Assembly: GCA_003116875.1 (NCBI GenBank)
Contig: BCKT01000002.1
Span: forward strand, 434,001-498,000
Reading direction: 5' to 3'
From: Takashimella koratensis
Lineage: Eukaryota > Basidiomycota > Tremellomycetes > Trichosporonales > Tetragoniomycetaceae
DNA length: 64,000 bases
Below the pieces are notes generated by a model, which was given only the letters and a program-made list of their open reading frames with translations, was not told where the DNA came from and did not search any database. Positions 1-11,104 of this stretch are shown in pieces; within the stretch, counting starts at the first letter, position 1, and every line of letters starts with the position of its first letter. The translations under genes and the position numbers were made by a program.

Positions 1-66
1 TATTGAATGTAGACACAGTGAATCACTAAACTACTCCGGCCAAAGCATTGTGCATCATCTCCTCAT

Positions 67-3000
67 CTATACGACCTCTCCCATCCCCTTCCACTCTAAC
101 AACTCCATCCAATCCCTCACATGAGCTAGAGTCACCATCAACATCGCGACCCGTGCTACATTATCCGATGTCGGCTGAGTCTGTCGATACTCTTCCCACC
201 CTTCCGGGTTGACCAATGTCGCCAAGTGCTCTCTCCTCTCAACGTCCCTTCGCTCGGCTTCTTCCTTCGCCAATCGCTCGTCTTCAAGACGTTGACGTTC
301 AAGGTCACGCTCAAGCTCGGCTTGTTTGGCCTCATCGTGAGCTTCGTCCGGATCAGGGACGGAAGACAAGTCCGAATCGTCGTCTTTCTCCCCGTCGTCA
401 CCGTCCACGTCCATACGCTGAGCCCGAGAAGGAGTTGGCACCGCAGAAGTCGAGACTGTCGCGTGTCCGTTGACTTGAGGAGTACCATTGACAACCTTCG
501 ATGACGGAGTAGCCTCCATCGGGTTCGTCACCACCGCGTCTGCAGCTTTCGACTCAGGCTTAGACTTGCTCGCTGAGCCGTTCATGGGCGCAAAGAACGA
601 GTCGATCGTTGGAGTTCCTGTTCCGGACGACTTGCCTCCTTTCTTCGCAGACGGAATGACCACCATCGGCGTCTTCTTGCCCGCTGACTTGGAGACTCCA
701 TTCACTCCGTTCGCCTTGGACGCGGACGCAGAAGCCTTGGTAGGTGTTTTGGTGCCCTTGGTCGGCGTCTTGCTCCCCGCAGCCTTGGCCTTTGCTTTGT
801 TCGCGACATGCAGTTTGTTCTGCTCATCCAAGATGCGAGACCCCCACCACTCGATGAGTTGCTGAACGGCCGACGACCTGCCGAAGTGCGTCCACCGCTC
901 GACAGTGTACGGCAGCCCGTTGGAGTCGGCTGCGACCCCGTTCGCAGAGGCCGGTTTGGGATCAGACCCGTCCGTGGCAGCCGTGGTGTCGGTAGGGATA
1001 GGAGGAACGCCTTGGCCCCAGATCAAGAGACCCGAAGCCCAGCCGATCGGAGGCCGCATATCGTCAGAGATGGGACGCTGCGTGAGCCAGAAATACGTCC
1101 GGCCGTCGAGATCCACCCCGAGCGGTTCAAAGCGAAACGATTTGGACGCCATCGTCGCTTGGAGGTTGTACTGTGTACAGTAGGTCGGAGACCGTTGGAT
1201 CAGCCCACAACTCAAGGGATAGAGATTGTGGAGACGGTAGTGTTTCGTTTACTCACGCTTAGAAGCTTTCCACGGAGCTTGTGCTCTTTCTCAGCCTCCC
1301 TCAACTTCGGTGTATCAGCAATCATCCTCTCATCACCGAGCCGTTCCACCTTCACTCACCTCTTCCGCATTCTTCTTCATCTCATCTGCAGACTTGCACT
1401 TGATCCTCTTCGTCATGATCCCTTTCTTCTCCCTCTCCCACTCTTTATTCATCGCGCTGACCGCACTGGTATTGGCTTTCCTAACTTCCCACTCTCCCCA
1501 TGCCGAGTCGAGCTCGAACCGAATTCGTCGACAACTGATCGTGTACTCCATAAGCGCGATGAGCATACGTACGACCTCGGTCGGTTGGGGGATACGGGAA
1601 GCGCCCGTGCGTCGGGCGGGAGCGGAGGACTCGAGGGCCCAAGCGGGTGTGGCCTCGTTGTCGCCCAGGTCGAGGAGAGCACGGATCGCCGAGGTGTCGT
1701 CTCGAGCAACAGGGGCAGTAGGTAAAGTCAGGTTGAGGTGGGTAGCGAGGTTGTTGTAGATGTTCGCAAATCGTGCGAGGTCGGCGTAGTATCGGAGCTC
1801 TTCTCGGTTTTGTTGAAGAGTATCCACGAGCTGATGAGATAACTGGTCAGCGACATAGCCTTCAAAGCAATACCACCGTTCCCCAAACTTCTGTCTTCTC
1901 CACCACATTTACACAGTCGGATGCTCGGCTCTCATCTACTCACATCCTGCATCGACTCGTCCTCTTCCAAATCGTCACGGATAATCTCAACCAGCGCTCC
2001 ACCGAGCAGTCTCACGCTCGCCTCGGTCAATGGCCGGTCAAAATCGTCCAGTGGACCAAGGAACCGGTCCGGCAGACCCAATACCGTTCGGAACCTGTAC
2101 ACGTACTCGCGCAGCTATCGAGGGAAACCGTATCAGTAAACCATGTTGCAGCACCAAACACTCTCGGGGATATCGTATGTACGAGGGAAAGGATAGACAC
2201 TCACGTAGATCCTGTTCTCAGCCTCTTCGCGTGTGAGCTTTGTGTCGACTTTCTCAAAAGCCGGGGGATGAACCACAGGTCTGAGTTTCAACAACTTTGC
2301 TTGCTCCCTTCTCTCCCTCATTCTCGCTTTAGCCTCTTCACTGATCACTCTTTTAGGCTTGACCACCTCCTCTGCTTCTTTCCCCTTCCCAGCCTTTTTC
2401 GGCTTCCCGTCTTTGGTGTCCTTCTTCGCGCTCGCTTTCTTAGCTGACGCTACGTTCTTACTCGGCGTGGCTTTGCCGGTTCCCGCTTTACTAGCCGACT
2501 TGACCTTGGGCGTTCCAGCGGCCTTGCTCTTTGGCGTCGCGGCTTTGGACTTGGGCGTGACCTTGCTTGGAGTCTTGGTCTTGCTCGGCGACGCCTTGCT
2601 ACCCGAAGCTTTGACTTTAGTCTGGCTCTTGGACGCGCTGCCTTTAGCGGTAGACTTCTTCGCCGATGCGGTCGTAGCTTTGGACTTGGACTTGGGCGTA
2701 CTCGTGCCGTTGGCTTTAGGCTTGGCGGTGCCGTTGGCCTCGTCACCCTCGTCGTCGCTTAACTCGCTCAACTCGTCATCGAAAAGATCAGCGGCTGTTG
2801 GAGCTTTTGCAGTCTTTTCTGCAGCGTCACCTCTGACTCGACGGCCTGGACACTTTATCAGCCTCTATTCTTTGCCCATCCCCATCCGAAATCTCAAAAC
2901 CACAACAGCGGAAATCCTCACTCACACTGAGAACTCAAACATTCGTCTCGACAACAAGGACAATCAAACACGTATTCCTTTGACGTATCATGCTCCCCTT

Positions 3001-3731
3001 CTCCTGCCTTCCCTACTTGACCTCCCGAACGGATACTCTCCGGGTCGAGCTCGTATTTCCGCACCAGGTCGCGGTCGCACCATGCCAAGTTGCAGGCTTT
3101 GGCCTGGCCGCCTGGACCTGGTCGTAGACGGGTACATCGAACAACGTCTGCGTGGGTAAGCAAGTCATCTGGGGACAGGAAGGCGGAAGTTGGAGATGAA
3201 ACGATCGACACGTACGGGCTGCTTCACATTTTTGGCGACACCTATAAACGACGACGAAACAACAGACAAGAGCGATTCAGTCAGCTATCTCTCTTCGCAA
3301 GTCCATCCGAGCCACTGCTCATATCCTTCTCCCTAGCCAACCAAGACCATCACCCGTACTCACTGATGACAATAGATCCCCTTCTCCCCATCTACTTTCA
3401 CCTTCTTCCCTCCACCTTCCTCTCCCACCTCCGACTTTCTCTTCTTTCCGACTTTCCCACTTTTGTCTCCTCCCTCTTCACCCGTCTTCGGAGTCCCCTT
3501 CGCCTTTGCCTTCCCCTCTGCCTTCACTTTGGGGGTACCCTCTGCCTTGGACTTGGCTTTCGGCGTCCCAGTCCCTGTCGTCGAAACTTTGGAAGGCCTA
3601 GGCTTCGCTTTGACCTGTTTGGAAATCGATAACGGTTTAGGTGCGGCATCAGGGGGAGTGTCGGGAGATGAGAGGTCAGAGAGGGCCGATGATGTCGAGG
3701 CTGAAGGTGCTTTGGCTTCCGCGTTGGCCAT
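67..3731 (-). CDS. CDCA7-type zf-4CXXC_R1 zinc finger plus DDT-like domain chromatin protein
   Basis: Predicted nuclear chromatin protein, at least eight exons. The start MANAEAKAP is chosen because the N-terminal K/A/P/T-rich tail (AT-hook-like, many SKAKGTPK-type repeats) begins there. Exon 1 ends at 3364. Splicing to a short exon at about 3242 gives CHQCRQKCEAA, the opening signature of the zf-4CXXC_R1 finger. The next exons give CNLAWCDRDLVRKYEL and FDCPCCRDECLSSQC, closing the finger. A long K/S/A-rich linker follows (2845-2300), then LREYVYRFRTVLGLP and LTEASVRLLGGALVEII, which read as a DDT-type helical domain. The C-terminal part has FRFEPLGVDLDGRTYFWL, typical of the region after DDT domains in ISWI-partner proteins, then an acidic coiled coil (ELERDLERQRLEDERLAKEEAERRD region) and a TAG at 67-69. 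CDCA7 proteins recruit the HELLS/Lsh remodeller, so a link with DNA methylation or heterochromatin is inference. Family call firm, partner unknown. Confidence 0.82.
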
Positions 3732-4402
3732 GGTGCAATGAAAGGAGTCGGTAGATATTAGGTAGAGAGGTGTGGATTGAGTTGAGCAGTTTAGGTCGTG
3801 CAGTCCAGCAGAGGTGAAAGTAACAGTGGACAATGCCTGTAGAAGTTGAGTGGGAGTAAAGTCGGTGTAGAGGAAATAGCAGATCGGCAGGTTCTGAGGA
3901 GATCATCGTTGAGATCGTCAACACCGATCGCCCCGAATCTGCTTGTGCAACTCACGTATGAAAAGTGAAATGCCTCAGTCAAGCAACTCCACACTGTATC
4001 TATAACCAATTATCGGGTGTGTCTAAGACCGCACGAGAGTTGCGATGCACGCGGAACGAGCAAGTGGTTGGTTGTCTTTGGGTGGTGGTGGTGGTGGTGG
4101 TGGTGGTGGTGGTGGTGGTGGTGGTTGAGGATGAAAGAAAAACAAATAAATGGGCGCACGCGAGAAATGAGTGGACTGGACGCGTCTGGGGTGGAGGAAA
4201 TAAATAACATCCAGGGTGGACCCAGAACTGGACCAGGTAAGGTGGCATCTATCCACCCACTTTTGAGGTTGAGCAATCTCTATCCCATAATATCCCAAAA
4301 TAATACAGTTGATACACTCTTGGGTCTTGTCTAGTCACTATAGATACAGTAGATATGCTTCCAGATACTACCCCCTTGCCTTACTTCTTCCCTTACTACG
4401 CC
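3732..4402. other. intergenic, promoter of the CDCA7-type gene and 3' flank of the polymerase kappa gene
   Basis: No convincing gene. It contains the 45-bp GGT repeat. Short ORFs here read as low-complexity Val, Trp or His runs through that repeat and are not genes. Confidence 0.6.
4081..4125 (+). repeat. (GGT)15 trinucleotide microsatellite
   Basis: Fifteen perfect GGT units, no interruption, 350 bp upstream of the CDCA7-type gene start. G-rich on the + strand, C-rich on the strand of the flanking genes. Confidence 0.97.
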
Positions 4403-7400
4403 TTATCCCCTCTTCAACCACGCCATCACACTCCCTCTCGGCGGAGCTTTGCCTCTTCCCTTTCCTGTCCCGCCTCGTCCTCTCGTTCCGTCTCTCTTCC
4501 CATCTCTATTTACCCCGCCCAACCCACCTCCTCTCCTATGTGTATCGTCTTCCTCATTTCGGCGCCTCTTCTGACCGTTTCCATTCCCAGAACCAGCCTC
4601 TCCCTGACTACTATTCTGCGCGAGCCTGATCGCCTCTCGGTTCAGACACCAGTCCACGTGTTCGTTCAGCTGGACATTGGATGTGCCCGGTCCCAGGACT
4701 TTTGAGCAGATCGGACACGTCGGGCCGACTTGATGAGCGGGAGATGATGCTGGTGCACCAGATTTATCGGGGCCTCCTTCGTTTGAGTCGCCGTCACCTG
4801 CTGGGTCGGGAGGGAGGTAATCTTCCTCCTCCATTACTTGTTCTTCATCCTCTTCATCCAGAATCGACAGATCAACCACTTCGGGCTCGCCGGATGCCTT
4901 TCCCGCTCTAGAGGTGAATTCCTCCAGTTCTCTTCCTGTTGATGTGGACCGCTTATGGCTTGATTCGCCACCGAAGAACTGGATGACCTGTTCAGCCTGG
5001 AGTACCAAAGGTGATATACAGTATGACGTACACTTTTTATGCCTTTGTCTGGGACCGTCAGGTCCTTCAGTGTCGACAAGCGGATCCCAAGTAGCCGAAC
5101 CCGCAGGGGCAGTTCTCTCCTCAACAGTTCCTCCGCGATCTGTGTGGACTATCAGCGACATGTATGTAAATATTCAAATCCTATGTCAGAAACCCACAGG
5201 CAAGATCTCATCTTTTGTTGAGATGAACTTCTTCACAGACTGAGCCCGTGTCTTGTCTGCGTGGACCACTGTCAGCTTGTCCATCTTCGGGTAGACGAGA
5301 TTCAAAAGCTGACACCCACTCTCATACGTGTGGAGCTTGTACTTGACAGTCACCGTCTTGCCCGCATACTGCAACGACGTCAAGTCCTTCTGGAGCTCTT
5401 CTGCAATATCTGCCAACGTCGAGAGGATATCCTCGTCATCGGTCTTGTCGCGAAACGTCCTGCGTGATCGAATGAGCTTGATTGGGACAACGAAGGGACT
5501 GCTTGGTGCAGCGATGCATGCACGAAGCAACTCACCTTTCAACTCCGACACTTTTCCGTTCTTCGCGTTTTCCAGGTGCGACATGGTTATCTGCGATACC
5601 CAAATACGCTTTGCTGAGTGTGCGTCAGAAAATGTCATCCAGCTTTTGATTCAAAGTTTCGCATAGCTTTTCAATTCACACGTACCACAGCCCACGAAAC
5701 CCAAACCAGTGGTCCATCAAGAGCAACTCAGCCCTTCGATTGAAGATGTCGCCACATGTCTGTGTCGTGTGTTATCAGCTCCAAGACTCCAAACCCCATC
5801 CAAAAAGAACGTACCTCAACTCCTAGACCTTCCAAACATCGCTCGGTTACTCGTCCAAACCCGGGAATCTTACTGCGTTTCATCAGCTCTGCCTCCCTTG
5901 CATATGAGACGCAAACTCACCGGACAGGCAGGTCGCGCATGAACTTGGTAATTGCGCTCCGTTCAAATTCAAGCTCAAACACGCCATTGGGCTTGTTCTT
6001 ATCTGAGCAAATCTGCGCAAGAGCATCATCAGCTTTTAGCTTCCTTTTCATACTCCCGGTCGAGCGCTCACCTTTGCTAGCATCTTATTTGGCGCGATAC
6101 CAGCTGAAATGGTCAAGTTTGTTCGTTCGAATACCTGCGCTCGGAGTTGTTCGACTACCGCGTGGGCGGTCATGTTGTGTGCGATCATGTATGGTGTGAT
6201 ACTGGGTGCGTCAGTCAGCTACGGACACGAGTACGATAAGCTGTTGATTCTCTGAACGCACTTGAGATACCCTTCGTCCAATGACGCCATCATCAAGTTC
6301 TCATCGTACTGGTCATGTCAGCTTCCGTATCTTCCACACTACATTAGCTGCAACGTACCTGTTTCAACACCTCGCGCACGGACTTGGACGCCTCGATATA
6401 TAAATCAAAGTGCGTGGGCACCCTACACGCCCAAGCCAGCTTTAGCGACCAACGGGGAACAACGTCGAAGCTCGACTCACAGAATGAGCTGAGGGCAAAG
6501 TTTCTTCGCTACGAATCCAGCCATACCCGATCGACATCCAAACTTCCTAGCTTCGTACTGCACTCAAGTCAGCAATCAGTTATTGACCGAACGTGTCCCC
6601 AGCTGGGTCTTTGTAAGGGACAAACGCTAGTCAAACTTACAGAGGCAGTGGTCAACACACCGACCCCCACACCGAATGGTTTCCCGACGAGCGATGGGTC
6701 TCGTTGACATTCGACGGAGGCGTACTGGGGATCGGACTCGATCAGTTCAATCATAGACACTTGATCAGATCGACTTACGAAAGCGTCCATGTCGACGTGC
6801 ACGATGGACTGAGTGAGGTCCCGACTGGCTTCTACCTCCATCATCTAATAAAAGGAGTCAGTATTTGGACGTGTCATGGTTGTCCAAGTGAACATCTTCT
6901 ACCTCCGCCCTCATCGCGTTCTGTCACTGCTATACTCGGTGAACTCACTATCCGATCCGCGTCCGATTCAACATGCGCCAGATTTGCCGTCCTCAACAGT
7001 TCATCACGCTACTCCAGGAGCGCCAACCCCATTCATCATCAGCTACGCCTCTTGACACTAGGATATCCCCGATGGTTCATGTTCACTCACCTTGGCCTGA
7101 AACCATTCTATCCGCTCGGTGAGTTCTTGGTCTTTCCGGACTTGGTTATTGTAGAACCTGTCTGATGAGCGATGTACAATCCATTGCAGGTGTTGACTAG
7201 ACCTACTTTGAGCCCTGGAGAGCGCATCAGTATCAACATAGTGCTGGCTAGGGATAACGACATCGAAATAGCCAGCCAACACTCACTTTCGACGCCTCCG
7301 CAATGATACGGTTGATCTCTGCGTATCATGAGCTTCCATCATTCCACAGAGGATTAGCTTACCATCTTGATTCCGTGCGAGACCTAACAGACGTCCATTT

Positions 7401-7585
7401 CCATATCAGCAACCCATAGAAAGCGGCAGAACTTGACTCGAGGGTAACTCACCAGCCTTGCCCACGCTCGGACCTGCAAGACTCCGCTCAAAACTTCGTT
7501 TCCGTTTCTCTGCCGCTTCCCGTTCCTCCACCGACAACGCGTCGAGTGGTCCCAGCGACGCAGCTTTGCCGAGACCCTCTGGCAT
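4403..7585 (-). CDS. DNA polymerase kappa (Y-family, DinB-type)
   Basis: Translesion DNA polymerase, nuclear. Many small exons. The start MPEGLGKAASLGPLDAL fits the kappa N-clasp, followed after splicing by EINRIIAEASK and the RKDQELTERIEWFQAK helix, as in Pol kappa. The palm reads IVHVDMDAF, then after an intron YASVECQRDPSLVGKPF, VGVLTTAS, YEARKFGCRSGMAGFVAKKL and, in a later exon, SLDEGYL. The metal ligands are therefore D (VDMD), D and E (LDE). Other exons give LTISAGIAPNKMLAK and the helix-hairpin-helix region KIPGFGRVTE. The little finger contains RRTFRDKTDDEDI and GKTVTVKYKLHTYE. The C-terminus holds one UBZ4-type ubiquitin-binding finger (CPICSKVLG then LNEHVDWCL) and a Gly/Arg-rich tail ending MAWLKRG. 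Human Pol kappa has two UBZ fingers; only one is visible here. Divergent from the HIU hydrolase gene. Confidence 0.95.
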
Positions 7586-7885
7586 CTTTCGGCGCAGTAG
7601 AAGACCTCAGCCGACAACAAGCCAATGAAAGAAGGGCGGTGGTGCTCGATGAAGAGCTTTGAGAGTTGTTGTTTGTTGATAGATAGAGACGATTGTTGCT
7701 GACCTCCGACATTGAAATCCAGTCAACCGGTTCATCGTCATCAGACGGACAGTCTTCCAATCTCCGTCTCCCTCACCTGCTCCGATCAAAGTGGAGGTCG
7801 CCCCTCACTAGTCGGCATCGTTATCAGCCCCCTGCGGTGCTCATCTACTATCCACTACTCCATTGCTCAATCCTCACTCATACTC
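7586..7885. promoter_or_regulatory. shared divergent promoter region, polymerase kappa / HIU hydrolase
   Basis: 300 bp between two divergent start codons, with pyrimidine-rich tracts toward the + gene (for example tccactactccattgctcaa). No clear TATA box. No separate gene seen. Confidence 0.5.
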
Positions 7886-8598
7886 ATGGCCAAGTCACCT
7901 ATCACCTGCCACGGTAAGTCGATTCACAGCCTGTCATCCGGATCCAGCTGACAGACTCAGTGCTCGACGCGTCGATCGGCAAACCCGCTGCTGGAGTCGC
8001 GGTTACCCTCTCGCTCATCCAACTCGCCGCGCCATCCTCGTCCGGCGAAGCGGAGGCTGTCCCCCAGATCCTTGCACAGGGGTAAGTCCTCGCGACCTGC
8101 CATCTCCGCCTAACCTCATCTCCCTGCTATCCTGTACCGCCATCTGTACCTATACCTCTTAGAGTCACATCGACCTTCAGACCCAGCTGACGCTCGAGCA
8201 ATGGTTACCGTGCCCTAGAGTCACGGACAACGACGGCCGATGCACAACTTTGCTCAATCCTGACCCGGCATTGAAGCCTGCTCCAGGTATCTACAAGATG
8301 ACGTTCCTCACCGGCCCTTACTTTGCCGCTCAAGAACTCGACACTTTCTACCCCTTTGTCGAGGTGAGTTAAGACGTGCCGCCTCTCCGCATCTCTTCGT
8401 CACGTCGTGCCTCATTGCATGACTGCGTTGCTGTTTTGAGACGGCTACACAATGTTCGCTGTGGAGGGATCACCAGACATTGTTGAATATAATTAATGAC
8501 TTGCCTAGATCACATTCAACTACGTCGACCCGAGCCAGCACTACCATATCCCTCTTTTGCTCAGTCCGTTCTCATACACGACCTACCGCGGGAGCTAG
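7886..8598 (+). CDS. 5-hydroxyisourate hydrolase (transthyretin-like)
   Basis: Purine catabolism enzyme that hydrolyses 5-hydroxyisourate made by urate oxidase, probably peroxisomal or cytosolic. Four exons with frames that join cleanly: 7886-7913, 7961-8082, 8219-8363, 8509-8598. The spliced protein starts MAKSPITCHVLDASIGKPAAG, the canonical N-terminal signature (His of CHVLD). It continues GVTDNDGRCTTLL (catalytic Arg) and FYPFVEITFNY, and ends HYHIPLLLSPFSYTTYRGS. The C-terminal YRGS tetrapeptide is the hallmark that separates HIU hydrolases from transthyretin. About 127 residues, normal length. The next + gene is a peroxisome-type carrier, which may be coincidence. Confidence 0.96.
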
Positions 8599-9097
8599 CC
8601 GCGAGGCTCAAGCGCGAAGCGCGCTGGTATCAGTCCCGGTCACACTGGTCATATACTAGTTCTGAGACTGAACGGTGTAGTAAATTGTAGGATTGTAGTA
8701 TGCGGTGAAATATGAATGCGGAGACACATGGACACACGGTCCGGCTTGGCATTGTCGGCACGTTGGTGTTTCCTGGCGCCGGTGTAGCCGAGAGCCCCGG
8801 TCTCTAATCCTCTCGCCGGGTTCATCGTCATTCTTCATCCACCCATCTCCCAATCCAGCTCAGCTCTTCCATCTGTCTATCTCGGTACTTATCATCGGTC
8901 CAACCATCGTTCTTCCTCCTCACCTGCCCCTTGTCCTGGATCACTGGTAGCTCCTTTCACACCTTTGGCTGTTCACTGTCCCACCGTTTACTGTTCCACG
9001 CCGCTATCCCACTCGCCCGCTTGACTCGTAGTATTCCATCTCCACAGTCTTTCTTCGTCTCTTCATCACATCGTCAACTCTCTCACCTACCTTGACA
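8599..9097. other. intergenic between two tandem + genes
   Basis: Holds the 3' flank of the HIU hydrolase gene and a C/T-rich promoter-like stretch before the carrier gene (8850-9097). No ORF with recognisable content. Confidence 0.5.
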
Positions 9098-10526
9098 ATG
9101 GACTCGCCACTCCCTCCGCTCCTCCAAGCGACGTCAGGCGCTATCGGGTAAGTCCATCACCTCTTTCTGTCTCTTCTTCTCTTCCCACTCAGTAGAATCT
9201 CAAATCACTAATCACTGAACTGTTTTGCGTCGTTTCCCCTCACCCTCTCTCCGGCCTGGCTATACAGATCAGCAGTGGGCAACGCCCTCGTCTTCCCGCT
9301 TGATCTCGCAACTACTCGCATGCAACATGCTCGTCGAAAAAGTACCTACAACTCACCTCTCTTCATCTTCTCTATCTTCTACCCCCCTAGTCGTCCCTAC
9401 TGATACTCCCAGTCTCCCTTCTTCGCACGTTACACTCTCTCACTCGCCGTCGCGGCCTAAGCGCATTGTATTCCGGTCTTCCCGCAGACACGCTCTCCAC
9501 TCTCTTATCCTCTTTCACCTACTTCTTCCTCTACACCATCCTGCGCCGAATCTTCCTACACACCCGTACGCGTTCTCGGTCTCGTTCACTTCCCCGTCCG
9601 CCCAGCTCTGCGACTCGGGGACGGGGTGCACACCGATCGAGTCCGGCTGGGATAGGAGGAATGCGAGGACCCGCGCACGAAGCACTCGGAGTCAGTATAT
9701 CCCCTTTGATCGATGCGGTCGAAGAAGTCGTCATTGGGGTCGGAGCGGGTGTGATCAGTAAAGCCTTGACTCTACCCATTTCCGCTGTATGTGTTCGCCA
9801 ACAACTCGGCCACGAAGACGACCATGAAGGGAGTGACGAAACCAAGCCAAAGCCTTTGTCCCTGTTTGACACATTACGTACCATCCACGCCGAGTCGGGC
9901 CTGGTCTCGCTCTTCCCGGGGTTGGCACCGACCATCCCGCTCGCCCTACTCCCTTCTATCTCACTCTACGTGCACACGGCACTACTCCGGCTTCTCGTTC
10001 CGGCTCGACGCCGCGCACACCCGCCTGTTTCCCTCACTTTCTTATTAGGTGCGGTATCCAATGCGCTCGCTACGGGGCTGCTGTATCCCTTGATTCTGGT
10101 GAAAAGCCTCGAACAGGCCGGCGCAGGTGGGAGGGGCAAAGGAAAAGGTAAAGAGAAAGAGAAGGAGAGTGAGAATGAGAGGGAGAAAGAGTGTCAAGGT
10201 GGACTCAAGGGGATGGTGCAACGTATGAAGGAGATAGTAGAGAGTGACGGCGTACCGGGGCTGTACAAGGGTGTAGAAGGCCAGATTGTCAAGGGTTTCG
10301 TACAACAGGGAGTCATGATGGTCGTTAAACAACGGTGAGTTGGGTGAGGTGTCGAGAATTGATCTGAGGATAGAGATGGTCTTTGGTCCTTGCTCCCTGT
10401 TTGTTCAGACTTGCTCAAGAGGTATTCAGAGGTATCGGAGGCTGACGAACACTTCTCCCGGCCAGAGTCGAAGAAGCAGTCGTCACTGCCTCATTTGTTT
10501 TCTGCAAGCGAGACCAAGTCTTCTAG
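9098..10526 (+). CDS. mitochondrial-carrier-family protein, peroxisomal adenine nucleotide carrier type (ANT1/PMP47/SLC25A17-like)
   Basis: Membrane transporter. Four exons: 9098-9147, 9268-9341, 9413-10334, 10466-10526; all junction phases agree. The first helix carries GNALVFPLDLATTRMQ, the PxD carrier signature. After the second junction comes SLLRTLHSLTRRRGLSALYSG, the loop pattern of the family, then LSSFTYFFLYTILRR. Repeat 2 has the degenerate signature ISKALTLPISAVCVRQQ, followed by SGLVSLFPGLAPTIPLAL. Repeat 3 has LATGLLYPLILVKSLEQ, a Lys/Glu-rich loop (10130-10200) and VPGLYKGVEGQIVKGFVQQG. The C-terminus ends FCKRDQVF. The combination of LPADTLST-type spacing and the last repeat resembles peroxisomal ATP/AMP or CoA carriers. 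The substrate is inferred, and a mitochondrial location cannot be excluded. Confidence 0.85.
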
Positions 10527-11104
10527 TGCAATCATTTGACTACCTTGCCTATATCTTCGCTGTATTCTGACTAATCCCACTTCTTGAGTTTGCCTCTGTA
10601 CGTTTTCTTGACGATTCTCGTCTCCAACACTCTTAGACGAAACCTCTCTTCAGTCTGAATCTGTATCCCTCTTCGTACCCTGTGTATCAAGCTAGACACC
10701 TGTGTTCTATCGCCCTCTTCCTTTGACGCCCTCGATGTTAGTGACAACGTTCAGTCTTTGCCCAGTTGACATGATATCAGTCACGTTCAATCCCAGAGAT
10801 CCTTATGCTTCTGTCTATCAAAATTGCCAGAACGTTTTTTGCCTAAAGCCCTTTAATCAGACTTGGCCTCATGTGCTCTGCCCCCCTACTCCCCTACTCT
10901 CCTACTCCTAGGCACCTCGTCACCGCCTCCATTACCGTCAATCACTCAAGAACACGACACCTTGTCCATGCTCAGCTTCCAGAACATCTACTGCCAGCTC
11001 CTCTGACTTCTCCCCATTAACTTCCCCATGACTACTCTTCGCTCGCCTAAGTCACGACATGCCACCCCGCGTATGGGACTGTGCCTCGTTCTGATGACGA
11101 TGTT
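10527..11104. other. intergenic between convergent genes
   Basis: 3' flanks of the carrier (+) and the bc1 core gene (-). T/C-rich, with stretches such as ctactcccctactctcctact. No gene seen. Confidence 0.5.

Noticed and set aside
4000..4276. ORFs on both strands with poly-His, poly-Thr, poly-Pro, poly-Trp or poly-Val runs
   Set aside because: They are the GGT/ACC microsatellite read in different frames; no flanking coding signal.
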